DNA of 7,546 nucleotides from JAHDDY01 sp964549375 (GCA_964549375.1 CAZJWF010000134.1:1-7546); one strand, 5' to 3'. Numbered from the stretch's first letter, positions 1-7,488 are shown. The notes: a model not told the origin generated them from the letters alone. Numbers and translations are program-made.

Positions 1-17
1 ACATGATGAAGGGCTGA
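1..17 (+). CDS. nuoK: NADH-quinone oxidoreductase subunit K, 3' end only
   Basis: Only the last complete codons are present, reading M-M-K-G and then TGA at 15-17; the two bases before them would complete an Asn codon if the preceding base is A. A tail of the form NMMKG is what I recall for alphaproteobacterial NuoK, and nuoK directly precedes nuoL in nuo operons. The call therefore rests mostly on position. The end of this gene also carries the probable ribosome binding site of nuoL (GAAGGG at 8-13). Confidence 0.7.
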
Positions 18-23
18 TCTCGA

Positions 24-1943
24 ATGGTTTCCGCGATTGTCCTCATGCCGCTGCTTGGGTGTTTGCTGGCGGGTTTATTTGCCAAGTCGCTGGGCGACCG
101 GATGGCACAGCTTATCCCAACAGGGCTGCTGATCGCTTCGGCGGTTCTGAGTTGGATCGTTTTTGCTGGCGGGGGTACGACTGCTGACGACCCTATTGTT
201 TGGTTTACGTGGTTTAGCTCTGGCGACCTTGAGGTCGTCTGGTCCTTGCGCGTCGACACATTAACCCGGGTTATGCTCGTCGTGGTCACATCGGTGTCTG
301 CGCTCGTCCACGTTTATTCAATGGGCTACATGGAGCACGACCCGTCAAAGCCGCGCTTCTTTAGTTACCTCAGTCTTTTCACCTTTGCGATGCTGATGCT
401 GGTGACGTCGGACAATTTCGTCCAGATGTTCTTTGGTTGGGAAGGTGTAGGTGTTGCGTCATATCTGCTGATCGGGTTTTGGCACCATAAAGACAGCGCC
501 AATGAAGCCGCGATGAAAGCTTTCATCGTCAACCGTGTGGGCGATTTTGGTTTTGCGCTTGGGATTTTTGGTATCTTTGCTGTCTTCGGTTCGCTCAGCT
601 TTGATGCTGTGTTTGAAGCGCTACCAGCGATGGCCGGATCAACATTCATGTTTCTTGGCTGGGAAATGGATATTCTCAACACTTTGGGAATGTTGCTGTT
701 CATCGGCGCGATGGGTAAGTCTGCTCAGTTCCTTCTGCACACTTGGCTTCCCGATGCGATGGAGGGACCAACCCCAGTTTCCGCGCTCATTCACGCCGCG
801 ACGATGGTAACGGCGGGAGTCTTCCTCGTCTGTCGCATGTCGCCACTTTACGAGCTGGCGGATGGTGCAAGCACCTTCATCACCTACATCGGCGCTTTCA
901 CGGCATTCTTCGCGGCAACGGTTGGCCTCGTTCAGAATGACATCAAGCGCATCGTTGCCTACTCAACCTGTTCGCAGCTCGGATACATGTTCTTCGCAGC
1001 AGGCGTCGGCGCTTATGAAGCCGCCATGTTCCACCTATTCACGCACGCCTTCTTCAAAGCGCTTCTGTTCTTAGGCTGTGGGTCTGTCATTCACGCACTG
1101 CACGACGAGCAAGACATTCGGAAGATGGGTGGGTTGTGGAGCATCATTCCGCTCACTTATCTATTGATGATTGTCGGCACGATGGCTCTGACTGGTGTTC
1201 CACCATTCGCAGGTTACTTCTCAAAAGATATGGTCATAGAAGCTGCTCATGCGGCGCATACCAACGCGGGTCTCTTCGCATTTTGGGTTGGCGTTATCGT
1301 TGCGATGATGACTGCATTCTACTCGTGGCGTTTGATCTTTCTTGTATTCCACGGACAGCGGAACAACACAGCAGAGGTCTACGCTCACGCACATGAAAGC
1401 CCGAAGATCATGCTCATCCCAATGGGGATATTGTTCGCGGGCTCAGTTTTGGCGGGAATTATCTTTAACTACGCTTTCATTGGTGATGGCGCACATCACT
1501 TCTGGGGGGACTCGGTTGCAGGTGCTCAGCACATCATCCACGAGGCCCATCACTCGCCGACATGGGTGAAGAAAGCCCCATTCGTAGCGATGCTGATCGG
1601 GTTTGGTTTGGCTTTCTGGATTTATATTGCACGGCCCGGATCGGCGGCGAAAATTCGCGAGTCGTTTGGTGTCGCCTACGACTTCGTGCTGAATAAGTGG
1701 TACATGGATGAGCTGTACAATTGGATCTTCGTGAAGCCAGCGATGTGGATTGGGCGGTTCTTCTGGAAGAAAGGCGACGGCGCCACCATCGATGGCGCGA
1801 TCAATGGCCTCTCAATGGGGATCATTCCAACGTTGACTGGGTTTTATGGACGCCTGCAAAGCGGATATGTCTTCCACTACGCGCTTGCGATGATTGGCGG
1901 TGTCGGCCTTATCATAGCCTTCGCTTCGACGGGAGGGCATTGA
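24..1943 (+). CDS. nuoL: NADH-quinone oxidoreductase subunit L (complex I, ND5-like)
   Basis: Inner-membrane subunit of respiratory complex I and the most distal antiporter-like module, coupling NADH:quinone electron transfer to proton translocation. The 639 residues are almost entirely hydrophobic helices. Key residues are intact: Glu140 in FFGWEGVG, Asp174 in RVGDFG, Lys232 in MGKSAQ followed by HTWLPDAMEGPTPVSAL (239-255), Lys345 in HAFFKALL and Lys401 in YFSKDM. By family knowledge these match E. coli E144, D178, K229, K342 and K399. Residues about 550-600 (from YDFVLNKWYMDELYN) fit the amphipathic lateral helix that runs along the membrane arm, followed by a final transmembrane helix. 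A His-rich loop lies at 491-510. The ATG at 24 is preceded by GAAGGG ending 10 bases upstream. It lies 6 bases after nuoK and one base before nuoM, so it is clearly in an operon. Length is near that of E. coli NuoL (613). Confidence 0.98.
   Translation: MVSAIVLMPLLGCLLAGLFAKSLGDRMAQLIPTGLLIASAVLSWIVFAGGGTTADDPIVWFTWFSSGDLEVVWSLRVDTLTRVMLVVVTSVSALVHVYSMGYMEHDPSKPRFFSYLSLFTFAMLMLVTSDNFVQMFFGWEGVGVASYLLIGFWHHKDSANEAAMKAFIVNRVGDFGFALGIFGIFAVFGSLSFDAVFEALPAMAGSTFMFLGWEMDILNTLGMLLFIGAMGKSAQFLLHTWLPDAMEGPTPVSALIHAATMVTAGVFLVCRMSPLYELADGASTFITYIGAFTAFFAATVGLVQNDIKRIVAYSTCSQLGYMFFAAGVGAYEAAMFHLFTHAFFKALLFLGCGSVIHALHDEQDIRKMGGLWSIIPLTYLLMIVGTMALTGVPPFAGYFSKDMVIEAAHAAHTNAGLFAFWVGVIVAMMTAFYSWRLIFLVFHGQRNNTAEVYAHAHESPKIMLIPMGILFAGSVLAGIIFNYAFIGDGAHHFWGDSVAGAQHIIHEAHHSPTWVKKAPFVAMLIGFGLAFWIYIARPGSAAKIRESFGVAYDFVLNKWYMDELYNWIFVKPAMWIGRFFWKKGDGATIDGAINGLSMGIIPTLTGFYGRLQSGYVFHYALAMIGGVGLIIAFASTGGH
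1931..1937 (+). promoter_or_regulatory. Ribosome binding site of nuoM inside the end of nuoL
   Basis: GGGAGGG lies in the last codons of nuoL, seven bases before the nuoM ATG at 1945. It fixes that start and lets ribosomes finishing nuoL re-initiate on nuoM, since the two genes are one base apart. Confidence 0.75.
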
Positions 1944-1944
1944 C

Positions 1945-3519
1945 ATGACAGACGAAGGATTCCTCCTCAATCTTGTTCTTTGGCTCCCGGCAGCGTGGGG
2001 TCTGGTCATGCTGTTCATGCGCGGGGATGACGAGCCTGAACGTCGCCTCGCCCGCAACATGTCCCTGGGCATGACGGTTTTTGTCTTCGTCCTGTCTGTC
2101 ATCGTCTTCATGGGCTTTAACCCTGATACCGCAGACTTTCAGTACGTGACGGAAGTTCCGTGGCTTGGCCCAATGGAATACAAGATCGGGGTGGACGGCA
2201 TCTCGATCCTCTTTGTCATGCTGACGACGATGATCATGCCGCTAGTCATCTTGGCGAGTTGGCATGTCGATAAGCGCCTGCGCGAATATCTTGCGGCGTT
2301 TTTGATCCTCGAAACGTTGATGATTGGCGTCTTTGTTTCGCTCGACTTGTTTCTCTTTTACCTGTTCTTCGAGGCGGGCTTGATCCCGATGTTCCTGATC
2401 ATCGGGATATGGGGCGGAAAGCGGCGCATCTACGCCAGCTTCAAGTTCTTCCTCTATACGCTTCTCGGTTCGGTCCTAATGCTGATCGCAATGCTTTGGC
2501 TGGTTATTGAATCAGGAACGTCCGACATCGTTGAACTGCTGAACTACACAGTCTCATCCGAGCCAATCTCAATCTTCGGGTACGATATTTCTGGTGGAGC
2601 GCAGACGCTTTGTTGGTTAGCGTTTTTCGCTAGCTTCGCAGTCAAGATGCCGATGTGGCCAGTTCATACATGGCTCCCAGACGCTCACGTTGAGGCACCG
2701 ACGGCAGGTTCAGTCGTTCTCGCCGCGATCCTCCTAAAGCTCGGCGGTTACGGTTTTATCCGATTCAATCTGCCCATGTTCCCGATTGCATCGGACCTGC
2801 TCGCGAACTTTGTGTTCTTCCTCAGCGTCGTCGCTATCATCTATACGTCGTTGGTCGCATTGATGCAGGAAGACATCAAAAAGCTGATTGCCTACTCGTC
2901 CGTCGCCCATATGGGTTTTGTTACGATGGGTATCTTTTCCGCCAATCAACAAGGCGTTGATGGTGCGATTTTTCAAATGATTTCTCACGGCTTCATCTCT
3001 GGCGCGCTGTTCCTGTGCGTGGGTGTCATCTACGATCGTATGCACACGCGTGAAATCAGCTTTTATGGCGGCCTCGTAACCCGGATGCCAATTTTTGCGT
3101 CGATCTTCCTGCTCTTTACGATGGGTAATGTTGGTCTGCCTGGAACCAGCGGATTTGTTGGCGAATTCCTCACAATGATGGGCGCGTTCAAGGCCAATAC
3201 TTACGCTGCTTTTTTCGCGGCGACCGGCGTCATCCTTTCCGCAGGGTACGCGTTGTGGCTCTATCGCCGCGTCGTATTTGGTACGATAGAAAACCCAGCG
3301 CTTGAGAAGATAGAAGATATGAGCCGGCGTGAAATCGGAATCATGGTGCCCTTGATCGCGGCGACATTGTTCTTTGGCATTTACTCTAACGCTGCCATCG
3401 ACGTCTTCAGCCCGTCAGTCAGCAACTTACTTGACGGGTATTACGCGGCAGTCGGACTGCCTGAATCAATCGTGATTGCCGCAGGCGAGGGCGCTACAGC
3501 CCCGGCATCGGCACACTAG
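1945..3519 (+). CDS. nuoM: NADH-quinone oxidoreductase subunit M (complex I, ND4-like)
   Basis: Second antiporter-like membrane subunit of complex I, sitting between NuoL and NuoN in the proton-pumping arm. It has 524 residues, close to E. coli NuoM (509), with about 14 predicted transmembrane helices. The conserved ionisable residues fall at almost the family's reference numbers: Glu143 in FFEAGLIPM, Lys234 in AVKMPMWPVHTWLPDAH, Lys265 in LLKLGGYG and Glu407 in GFVGEFL. The family-typical string EDIKKLIAYSSVAHMGF is at 309-325. The start ATG at 1945 has a strong Shine-Dalgarno seven bases upstream. The last dozen or so residues are Ala-rich and poorly conserved in character, as expected for a free C-terminus. 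The gene is one base after nuoL, and nuoN begins within 10 bases of its stop. Confidence 0.98.
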   Translation: MTDEGFLLNLVLWLPAAWGLVMLFMRGDDEPERRLARNMSLGMTVFVFVLSVIVFMGFNPDTADFQYVTEVPWLGPMEYKIGVDGISILFVMLTTMIMPLVILASWHVDKRLREYLAAFLILETLMIGVFVSLDLFLFYLFFEAGLIPMFLIIGIWGGKRRIYASFKFFLYTLLGSVLMLIAMLWLVIESGTSDIVELLNYTVSSEPISIFGYDISGGAQTLCWLAFFASFAVKMPMWPVHTWLPDAHVEAPTAGSVVLAAILLKLGGYGFIRFNLPMFPIASDLLANFVFFLSVVAIIYTSLVALMQEDIKKLIAYSSVAHMGFVTMGIFSANQQGVDGAIFQMISHGFISGALFLCVGVIYDRMHTREISFYGGLVTRMPIFASIFLLFTMGNVGLPGTSGFVGEFLTMMGAFKANTYAAFFAATGVILSAGYALWLYRRVVFGTIENPALEKIEDMSRREIGIMVPLIAATLFFGIYSNAAIDVFSPSVSNLLDGYYAAVGLPESIVIAAGEGATAPASAH

Positions 3520-3523
3520 GGGG
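3518..3523 (+). promoter_or_regulatory. Ribosome binding site of nuoN overlapping the nuoM stop
   Basis: AGGGGG begins inside the TAG stop of nuoM (3517-3519). Two consecutive ATG codons follow, at 3526 and 3529. The gap to the first is only two bases and to the second five, so spacing favours 3529 as the true start of nuoN. The overlap of stop and binding site suggests translational coupling. Confidence 0.6.
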
Positions 3524-3528
3524 CGATG

Positions 3529-4971
3529 ATGGATACTCTTAATCTCCTCGCCGCCGGCCCTGAGCTGATCCTCGCAATTGGTGCGATGGTTCTGTTGATG
3601 CTTGGTGTGTTTACAAAAGGGGAAGGTGCCGCTGTCACCATTCTTTGGCTTGCAGTCGCCGTTCTCGTCATCGCAGGCGTTTTCACCTACGCGCAGCCGG
3701 GAAAAACCGAATTGGCATTTGGCGGTGCATTCATCTCCGACGGTGTGTCGCGCTTTGCAAAACTGTTTATGTTCTTCGGATCGGCCGTCGTTTTAGCTTT
3801 GTCGCGTGATTATATGATCCGGGCAAAATCAATGCTTTTCGAATTTCCCGTTCTGGTACTTTTTGCCGTTTTGGGTATGGCGATGATGGTGTCATCGGCA
3901 GACCTGATTTCGCTCTATGTTGGACTAGAGCTTCAATCGCTCGCACTTTATGTCCTCGCTGCTTTCCGCCGCGATTCAACCCGCTCGACGGAAGCTGGGC
4001 TAAAATACTTCGTTCTCGGTGCGCTCTCGTCCGGACTGCTGTTGTTTGGCTCGTCATTCGTTTATGGCTTCGCGGGATCAACGGAATTCTCCGTTATTGC
4101 GGCAGCCTTGAAAGAGGGTGATGCGAATATTGGATTCTTGTTGGGACTTGCGTTGGTTATTGCCGGCCTTGCCTTCAAGATTTCTGCCGCGCCATTCCAT
4201 ATGTGGACGCCGGATGTGTATGAGGGTGCACCAACCCCGATTACAGCATTCTTTGCGACTGCGCCAAAGGTTGCGGCTGCCGTGCTTCTCGTTCGGGTTC
4301 TTTACGGTGCCTTTGGTGAGGCTGTGGACCACTGGTGGCAGATCATCTGGTTCCTGTCCGCTGCATCTATGATGGTGGGTGGTATCGCAGCAATTGGCCA
4401 AACTGACATCAAGCGCCTAATGGCCTATTCGTCGATTGGCCACATGGGCTTTGCGATGCTTGGTCTCGCCGCAGGCACTGCGAAGGGTGCCGAGAGCGTC
4501 CTGATCTACCTCGCAATCTATTTGGTCATGAACATCGGTGTTTTTGCGTTTATTCTTTCAATGCGGCGTGATGGGGTGCAGGTCACCAAGATCGAAGATC
4601 TTGCGGGTCTCTGGAAATCTGACGGGCTTTCCACTTTTTGCCTTGGTACGTTGATGTTTTCTCTCGCTGGTATTCCGCCTCTGGCAGGGTTTTGGGCGAA
4701 GTTCTATGTTTTTCAAGCTGCGGTTGATGCGGGTTTGATTTGGTTGCTTATCATCGCTGTCGCGGGAACCGTGATCTCGTGTTTTTATTACCTGCGTATC
4801 GTCAAGATCATGGTGTTCGACGATCCCGCAGATGCCTTTGATGGACCGATGGGTATCGAACACCGTCTCGCACTCTTCGCCTCTGCGATTTTGGTCTTTG
4901 CCTTCGTCGTAGGGGGGCTGGGTATTCCAGAGATGGCAGCTGAAGCAGCCTCAACCTTTGCAACGAAGTGA
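3529..4971 (+). CDS. nuoN: NADH-quinone oxidoreductase subunit N (complex I, ND2-like)
   Basis: Third antiporter-like subunit of complex I, the one closest to the quinone-proximal part of the membrane arm. From the ATG at 3529 it has 480 residues (481 from the adjacent ATG at 3526), matching the usual NuoN length of about 480-485. About 14 transmembrane helices are apparent. Numbered from 3529, the conserved residues are Glu134 in YVGLELQSLALY, Lys159 in GLKYFVLGA, Lys217 in GLAFKIS, Lys247 in TAPKVAA and Lys391 in GFWAKF. These correspond by family knowledge to E. coli E133, K158, K217, K247 and K395. The signature HMWTPDVYEGAPTPITAFF follows Lys217. Its TGA stop overlaps the GTG start of birA (GTGA). 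Nothing looks damaged or foreign. Confidence 0.98.
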   Translation: MDTLNLLAAGPELILAIGAMVLLMLGVFTKGEGAAVTILWLAVAVLVIAGVFTYAQPGKTELAFGGAFISDGVSRFAKLFMFFGSAVVLALSRDYMIRAKSMLFEFPVLVLFAVLGMAMMVSSADLISLYVGLELQSLALYVLAAFRRDSTRSTEAGLKYFVLGALSSGLLLFGSSFVYGFAGSTEFSVIAAALKEGDANIGFLLGLALVIAGLAFKISAAPFHMWTPDVYEGAPTPITAFFATAPKVAAAVLLVRVLYGAFGEAVDHWWQIIWFLSAASMMVGGIAAIGQTDIKRLMAYSSIGHMGFAMLGLAAGTAKGAESVLIYLAIYLVMNIGVFAFILSMRRDGVQVTKIEDLAGLWKSDGLSTFCLGTLMFSLAGIPPLAGFWAKFYVFQAAVDAGLIWLLIIAVAGTVISCFYYLRIVKIMVFDDPADAFDGPMGIEHRLALFASAILVFAFVVGGLGIPEMAAEAASTFATK

Positions 4972-5702
4972 ATAACGCGACGTCTTTGCCTCCGGTCGAA
5001 ACGTTTCCGACCATCGACAGTACAAATAACGAAGCAAAACGGCGTGCCGTCTCAGGGCAGCGTGGTCCAGTTTGGTTGCTTGCGGACTCTCAGTCTAACG
5101 GCATGGGGCGGGGCGGTCGCGAATGGTATTCGCCAAAGGGAAATCTCTACACGACATACCTGTTGCCGTTTTTGGGAGAGCTGCGGAATGCAGCCTTGAT
5201 GTCATTCGTTGCTTGTCTTGCCGTCGCGGAAACTCTTGAAACCTATGCTCCTGCCTCGCGGGTTTCTCTTAAATGGCCGAATGACGCCTTGCTCGATGGA
5301 AAGAAAGTCGCTGGTGTTCTCCTCGAGGCAGGGGGCGAACCGGGAAAACATTGGCTCGCCGTTGGGATTGGTATCAACCTCGTGCACAAACCGACCGAGG
5401 CCCGCTGGCCGCCTGCAGCACTAGCGGACGTCGTGACACCACCTTCGCCAGATATTGCGCTGCAAACTCTCATCCAATCCTTCGACACGTGGCACGCGAA
5501 GTTCGAGGTATTGGGATTTCCCGCGATTCAAAACGCTTGGCTTTCGCGTGCGGCACATATCGGCGAACGGATTGAGGCGCGGCTAACGAACGAGACGCTT
5601 TCCGGCGTCTTCCAAGGAATTGGCGACGATGGCACACTCCTCCTTGCAACAGATAACGGCGATATCCGTATCTCCGCGGCAGACATTTATTTTCCTGCGT
5701 GA
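4968..5702 (+). CDS. birA: Biotin--[acetyl-CoA-carboxylase] ligase, catalytic type without HTH domain
   Basis: Cytosolic enzyme that activates biotin with ATP to biotinyl-5'-AMP and transfers it to the acceptor lysine of biotin carboxyl carrier proteins. The 244 residues start directly at the catalytic domain (DSTNNEA at 17-23), so it lacks the N-terminal winged helix of E. coli BirA and should not act as the bio repressor. Visible motifs are the biotinyl-AMP loop GMGRGGREW (45-53), KWPND (102-106), GKKVAGVLLE (111-120, with Lys113 matching E. coli Lys183) and AVGIGINL (131-138). An SH3-like C-terminal domain spans about 198-244. In the loop, two Arg of the common GRGRRGR form are replaced (Met46, Gly49). 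GTG is chosen because it overlaps the nuoN stop as GTGA, no in-frame ATG occurs before codon 46, and the frame matches the family start. No good Shine-Dalgarno is seen, which suggests coupling to nuoN. Confidence 0.95.
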   Translation: MNNATSLPPVETFPTIDSTNNEAKRRAVSGQRGPVWLLADSQSNGMGRGGREWYSPKGNLYTTYLLPFLGELRNAALMSFVACLAVAETLETYAPASRVSLKWPNDALLDGKKVAGVLLEAGGEPGKHWLAVGIGINLVHKPTEARWPPAALADVVTPPSPDIALQTLIQSFDTWHAKFEVLGFPAIQNAWLSRAAHIGERIEARLTNETLSGVFQGIGDDGTLLLATDNGDIRISAADIYFPA

Positions 5703-5818
5703 AAAGGATGTTGTATGCGGGTATCGACATGATGGACGATATCAATAGCATCCGTGCCTCTTTCGGTATGGATGATAATTTCGCTTTGAACTGCGGTAAT
5801 GACCGCCGGGAGTCTTGA
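5699..5818 (+). CDS. Small open reading frame of unknown status between birA and rnj (up to 39 codons)
   Basis: The frame runs from a GTG at 5699, overlapping the birA stop as GTGA, to a TGA at 5816-5818, which shares one base with the RNase J ATG (TGATG). Internal starts are ATG 5708 (36 residues) and ATG 5729 (29 residues). The product is soluble and contains MDD twice (MMDDI, GMDDN), ending NFALNCGNDRRES. I recognise no family. Coupling to both neighbours resembles a real cistron, but no Shine-Dalgarno is well placed for any start, and an open frame this short can arise by chance. It occupies the place where I recall coaX in related genomes. It could be a decayed or deleted coaX, a leader peptide acting on RNase J translation, or meaningless. 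Confidence 0.3.
   Translation: MKRMLYAGIDMMDDINSIRASFGMDDNFALNCGNDRRES
5793..5806 (+). other. Small hairpin just upstream of the RNase J ribosome binding site
   Basis: GCGGT and ACCGC form a perfect five-base-pair stem around the four-base loop AATG. It ends one base before GGGAG, the likely Shine-Dalgarno of rnj (5808-5812). There is no T-run after it, so it is not an intrinsic terminator. It could affect ribosome access or mRNA cleavage, but a stem this short can occur by chance. Confidence 0.35.
5808..5812 (+). promoter_or_regulatory. Ribosome binding site of RNase J
   Basis: GGGAG lies five bases before the ATG at 5818 and only two before an in-frame TTG at 5815. Spacing and codon preference both favour the ATG, so the extra N-terminal residue from TTG is unlikely. 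Confidence 0.65.
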
Positions 5819-7485
5819 TGGACGCGCTTTATTATCTTCCCCTCGGTGGTGCCGGCGAAATCGGTATGAACATGTATCTTTATGGGTACGGCCCGAAGGA
5901 TAATCCGCGCTGGATCATGGTCGATTGCGGCATCGGCTTCCCAGATACGGCGCATGCTCCCGGTGTTGAGGTCATGACCCCGGACCCAAAGTTTATCGCC
6001 GACCGCGCGGAGTCTCTTGACGGGATATTCATCACCCACGCCCACGAAGACCATATAGGTGCGATCGCGCGCCTTTGGCATAAATTCAAGGGACCGGTTT
6101 ATTGCACCAAGTTTCCGGGCGAGATTGCCAAGCGCAAATTTGATGAATTCGGCGTCAGCACCAAGCATCTGGAAATTTGCTCCCAGAACGATCCAATCTC
6201 TGCGGGGCCTTTTGACGTTTCGTTTTTCCCGATGACCCATTCGATCCCAGAGACGAGTGCGCTCATCATCGCAACGTCACTCGGTAAGATCTTCCACACG
6301 GCAGATTTTAAGATTGACAATGATCCGACCTTCGGTCCCGGTATGGATAAGGATGCGATGAAGGCACTTGGGGAGGAGGGCGTGCTCGCGCTGGCCTGCG
6401 ATTCGACCAATGTGTTCGAACCGGGAGTTGCCGGGACCGAAAAAGAAATTAAACAGCCGCTGCGCGATGTCATTGCCGAATGTACGGGAAAGGTTGCGGC
6501 AACGACCTTCGCCTCAAATGTTGCTCGGCTTCAAACACTGGCTGAAGCGGCGCGTGATTCCGGACGCGCGATTGTGATTGCTGGGCGCGCGATGCGCCGA
6601 ATGATCGAGGCAGGAGTGAACACGGGAATTCTAACGAATTTCCCTCAAACGATCTCAGAGGAAGAGGCGAAAGAGGTTCCTGACGATCACCTCTTTTATC
6701 TCGTGACAGGATCTCAGGGCGAGGGCCGCGCTGCGATGGCTCGGATTGCGAGTGATAATCACCCTACCGTTGCATTGTCCGAAGGCGACACGGCGATCTT
6801 TTCGTCGAAAACCATTCCAGGAAATGAAAACGAAGTATCGCGTGTCTATAACATGCTCGCTGAACGCGGCATTCGCGTCGTTGACGATAGCATGGCCAAC
6901 ATTCACGTATCCGGCCATGCGTCTCGCGATGAGCTGAAGGAAGTTTACTCCTTGCTAAAGCCACAGGTCGCAATTCCCATGCACGGCGAGCGCCGTCACT
7001 TACATGAACACACGGTTATGGCGCCAGTTTGGGGTGCGGGCAGCGCCCATGTCGTCCCGAATGGATCAATGTTACAAGTCGCTCCTGGAGCGCCTAAAAT
7101 CGTAGATGAGATTGATACAGGGCGTCTTTACGTCGATGGTAATCAGTTGATCGGCGCGATGGACGGTGTCGTGCGGGCACGGAAAAAGATGGGCTTAAAT
7201 GGCCATATTGCGGTGTCGGTTATTTTGGATGAAAAGGGCGAGCTTGTTGTGGAGTCCGATGCCCGTGTCACCGGCGCACCTGAAGAGAGTGAGGATTGGG
7301 TTGGGGAAGTCGAGTCTGTCATTGCTGAAGCCGTAGATGATGCGATTGAAAAGCTGAAACACAAAGATCGCCGCGATGACGAAAAAGTCGAAGAAACCAC
7401 CCGCCGAGCCGCCCGCAGCACGGCCTCGCGCTTGTGGGGGAAAAAGCCCGAAACCGTTGTCATGCTCACTCGCTTGGATGGGTGA
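5818..7485 (+). CDS. rnj: Ribonuclease J (metallo-beta-lactamase/beta-CASP RNase)
   Basis: Cytoplasmic zinc-dependent ribonuclease with 5'-to-3' exonuclease and endonuclease activity in the family, used in rRNA maturation and mRNA turnover. It has 555 residues, the usual size. The N-terminal metallo-beta-lactamase fold carries HAHEDH (74-79: His74, His76, Asp78, His79), His141 in MTHSIPE and Asp163 in HTADFKID. The inserted beta-CASP domain shows motif A at Asp195 (CDSTN) and HVSGHA at 363-368, and His389 in PMHGERRH closes the metal site. These positions agree within one residue with B. subtilis RNase J1 (H74, H76, D78, H79, H142, D164, H390). After about residue 440 comes the C-terminal domain, with a charged segment (about 505-530) and a final GKKPETVVML strand. 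The active site looks complete. The start overlaps the upstream small frame (TGATG). In alphaproteobacteria, rnj commonly sits downstream of nuo-birA. Confidence 0.97.
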   Translation: MDALYYLPLGGAGEIGMNMYLYGYGPKDNPRWIMVDCGIGFPDTAHAPGVEVMTPDPKFIADRAESLDGIFITHAHEDHIGAIARLWHKFKGPVYCTKFPGEIAKRKFDEFGVSTKHLEICSQNDPISAGPFDVSFFPMTHSIPETSALIIATSLGKIFHTADFKIDNDPTFGPGMDKDAMKALGEEGVLALACDSTNVFEPGVAGTEKEIKQPLRDVIAECTGKVAATTFASNVARLQTLAEAARDSGRAIVIAGRAMRRMIEAGVNTGILTNFPQTISEEEAKEVPDDHLFYLVTGSQGEGRAAMARIASDNHPTVALSEGDTAIFSSKTIPGNENEVSRVYNMLAERGIRVVDDSMANIHVSGHASRDELKEVYSLLKPQVAIPMHGERRHLHEHTVMAPVWGAGSAHVVPNGSMLQVAPGAPKIVDEIDTGRLYVDGNQLIGAMDGVVRARKKMGLNGHIAVSVILDEKGELVVESDARVTGAPEESEDWVGEVESVIAEAVDDAIEKLKHKDRRDDEKVEETTRRAARSTASRLWGKKPETVVMLTRLDG

Positions 7486-7488
7486 GTG

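Noticed and set aside
365..703. 112-residue minus-strand open frame inside nuoL
   Set aside because: It is the shadow of a conserved NuoL region containing Glu140 and Asp174, with no independent support.
5749..5774. CATCC/GGATG inverted repeat in the birA-rnj gap
   Set aside because: It has only five base pairs with a 16-base loop and no T-run; chance occurrence is likely.
5711..5779. Possible promoter for rnj (TTGTAT at 5711, GATAAT at 5774)
   Set aside because: The spacing between these elements is far too long, and neither has a partner hexamer at 16-18 bases.
5815..5817. TTG as the start of RNase J
   Set aside because: It adds one residue, leaves only two bases after GGGAG, and the ATG at 5818 is better spaced and shared with the upstream stop.
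5470..6240. 256-residue open frame on the minus strand across the birA-rnj junction
   Set aside because: It is antisense to two well-supported genes with intact motifs, its product is Arg/Pro-rich with no recognisable motif, and no binding site or partner gene supports it.
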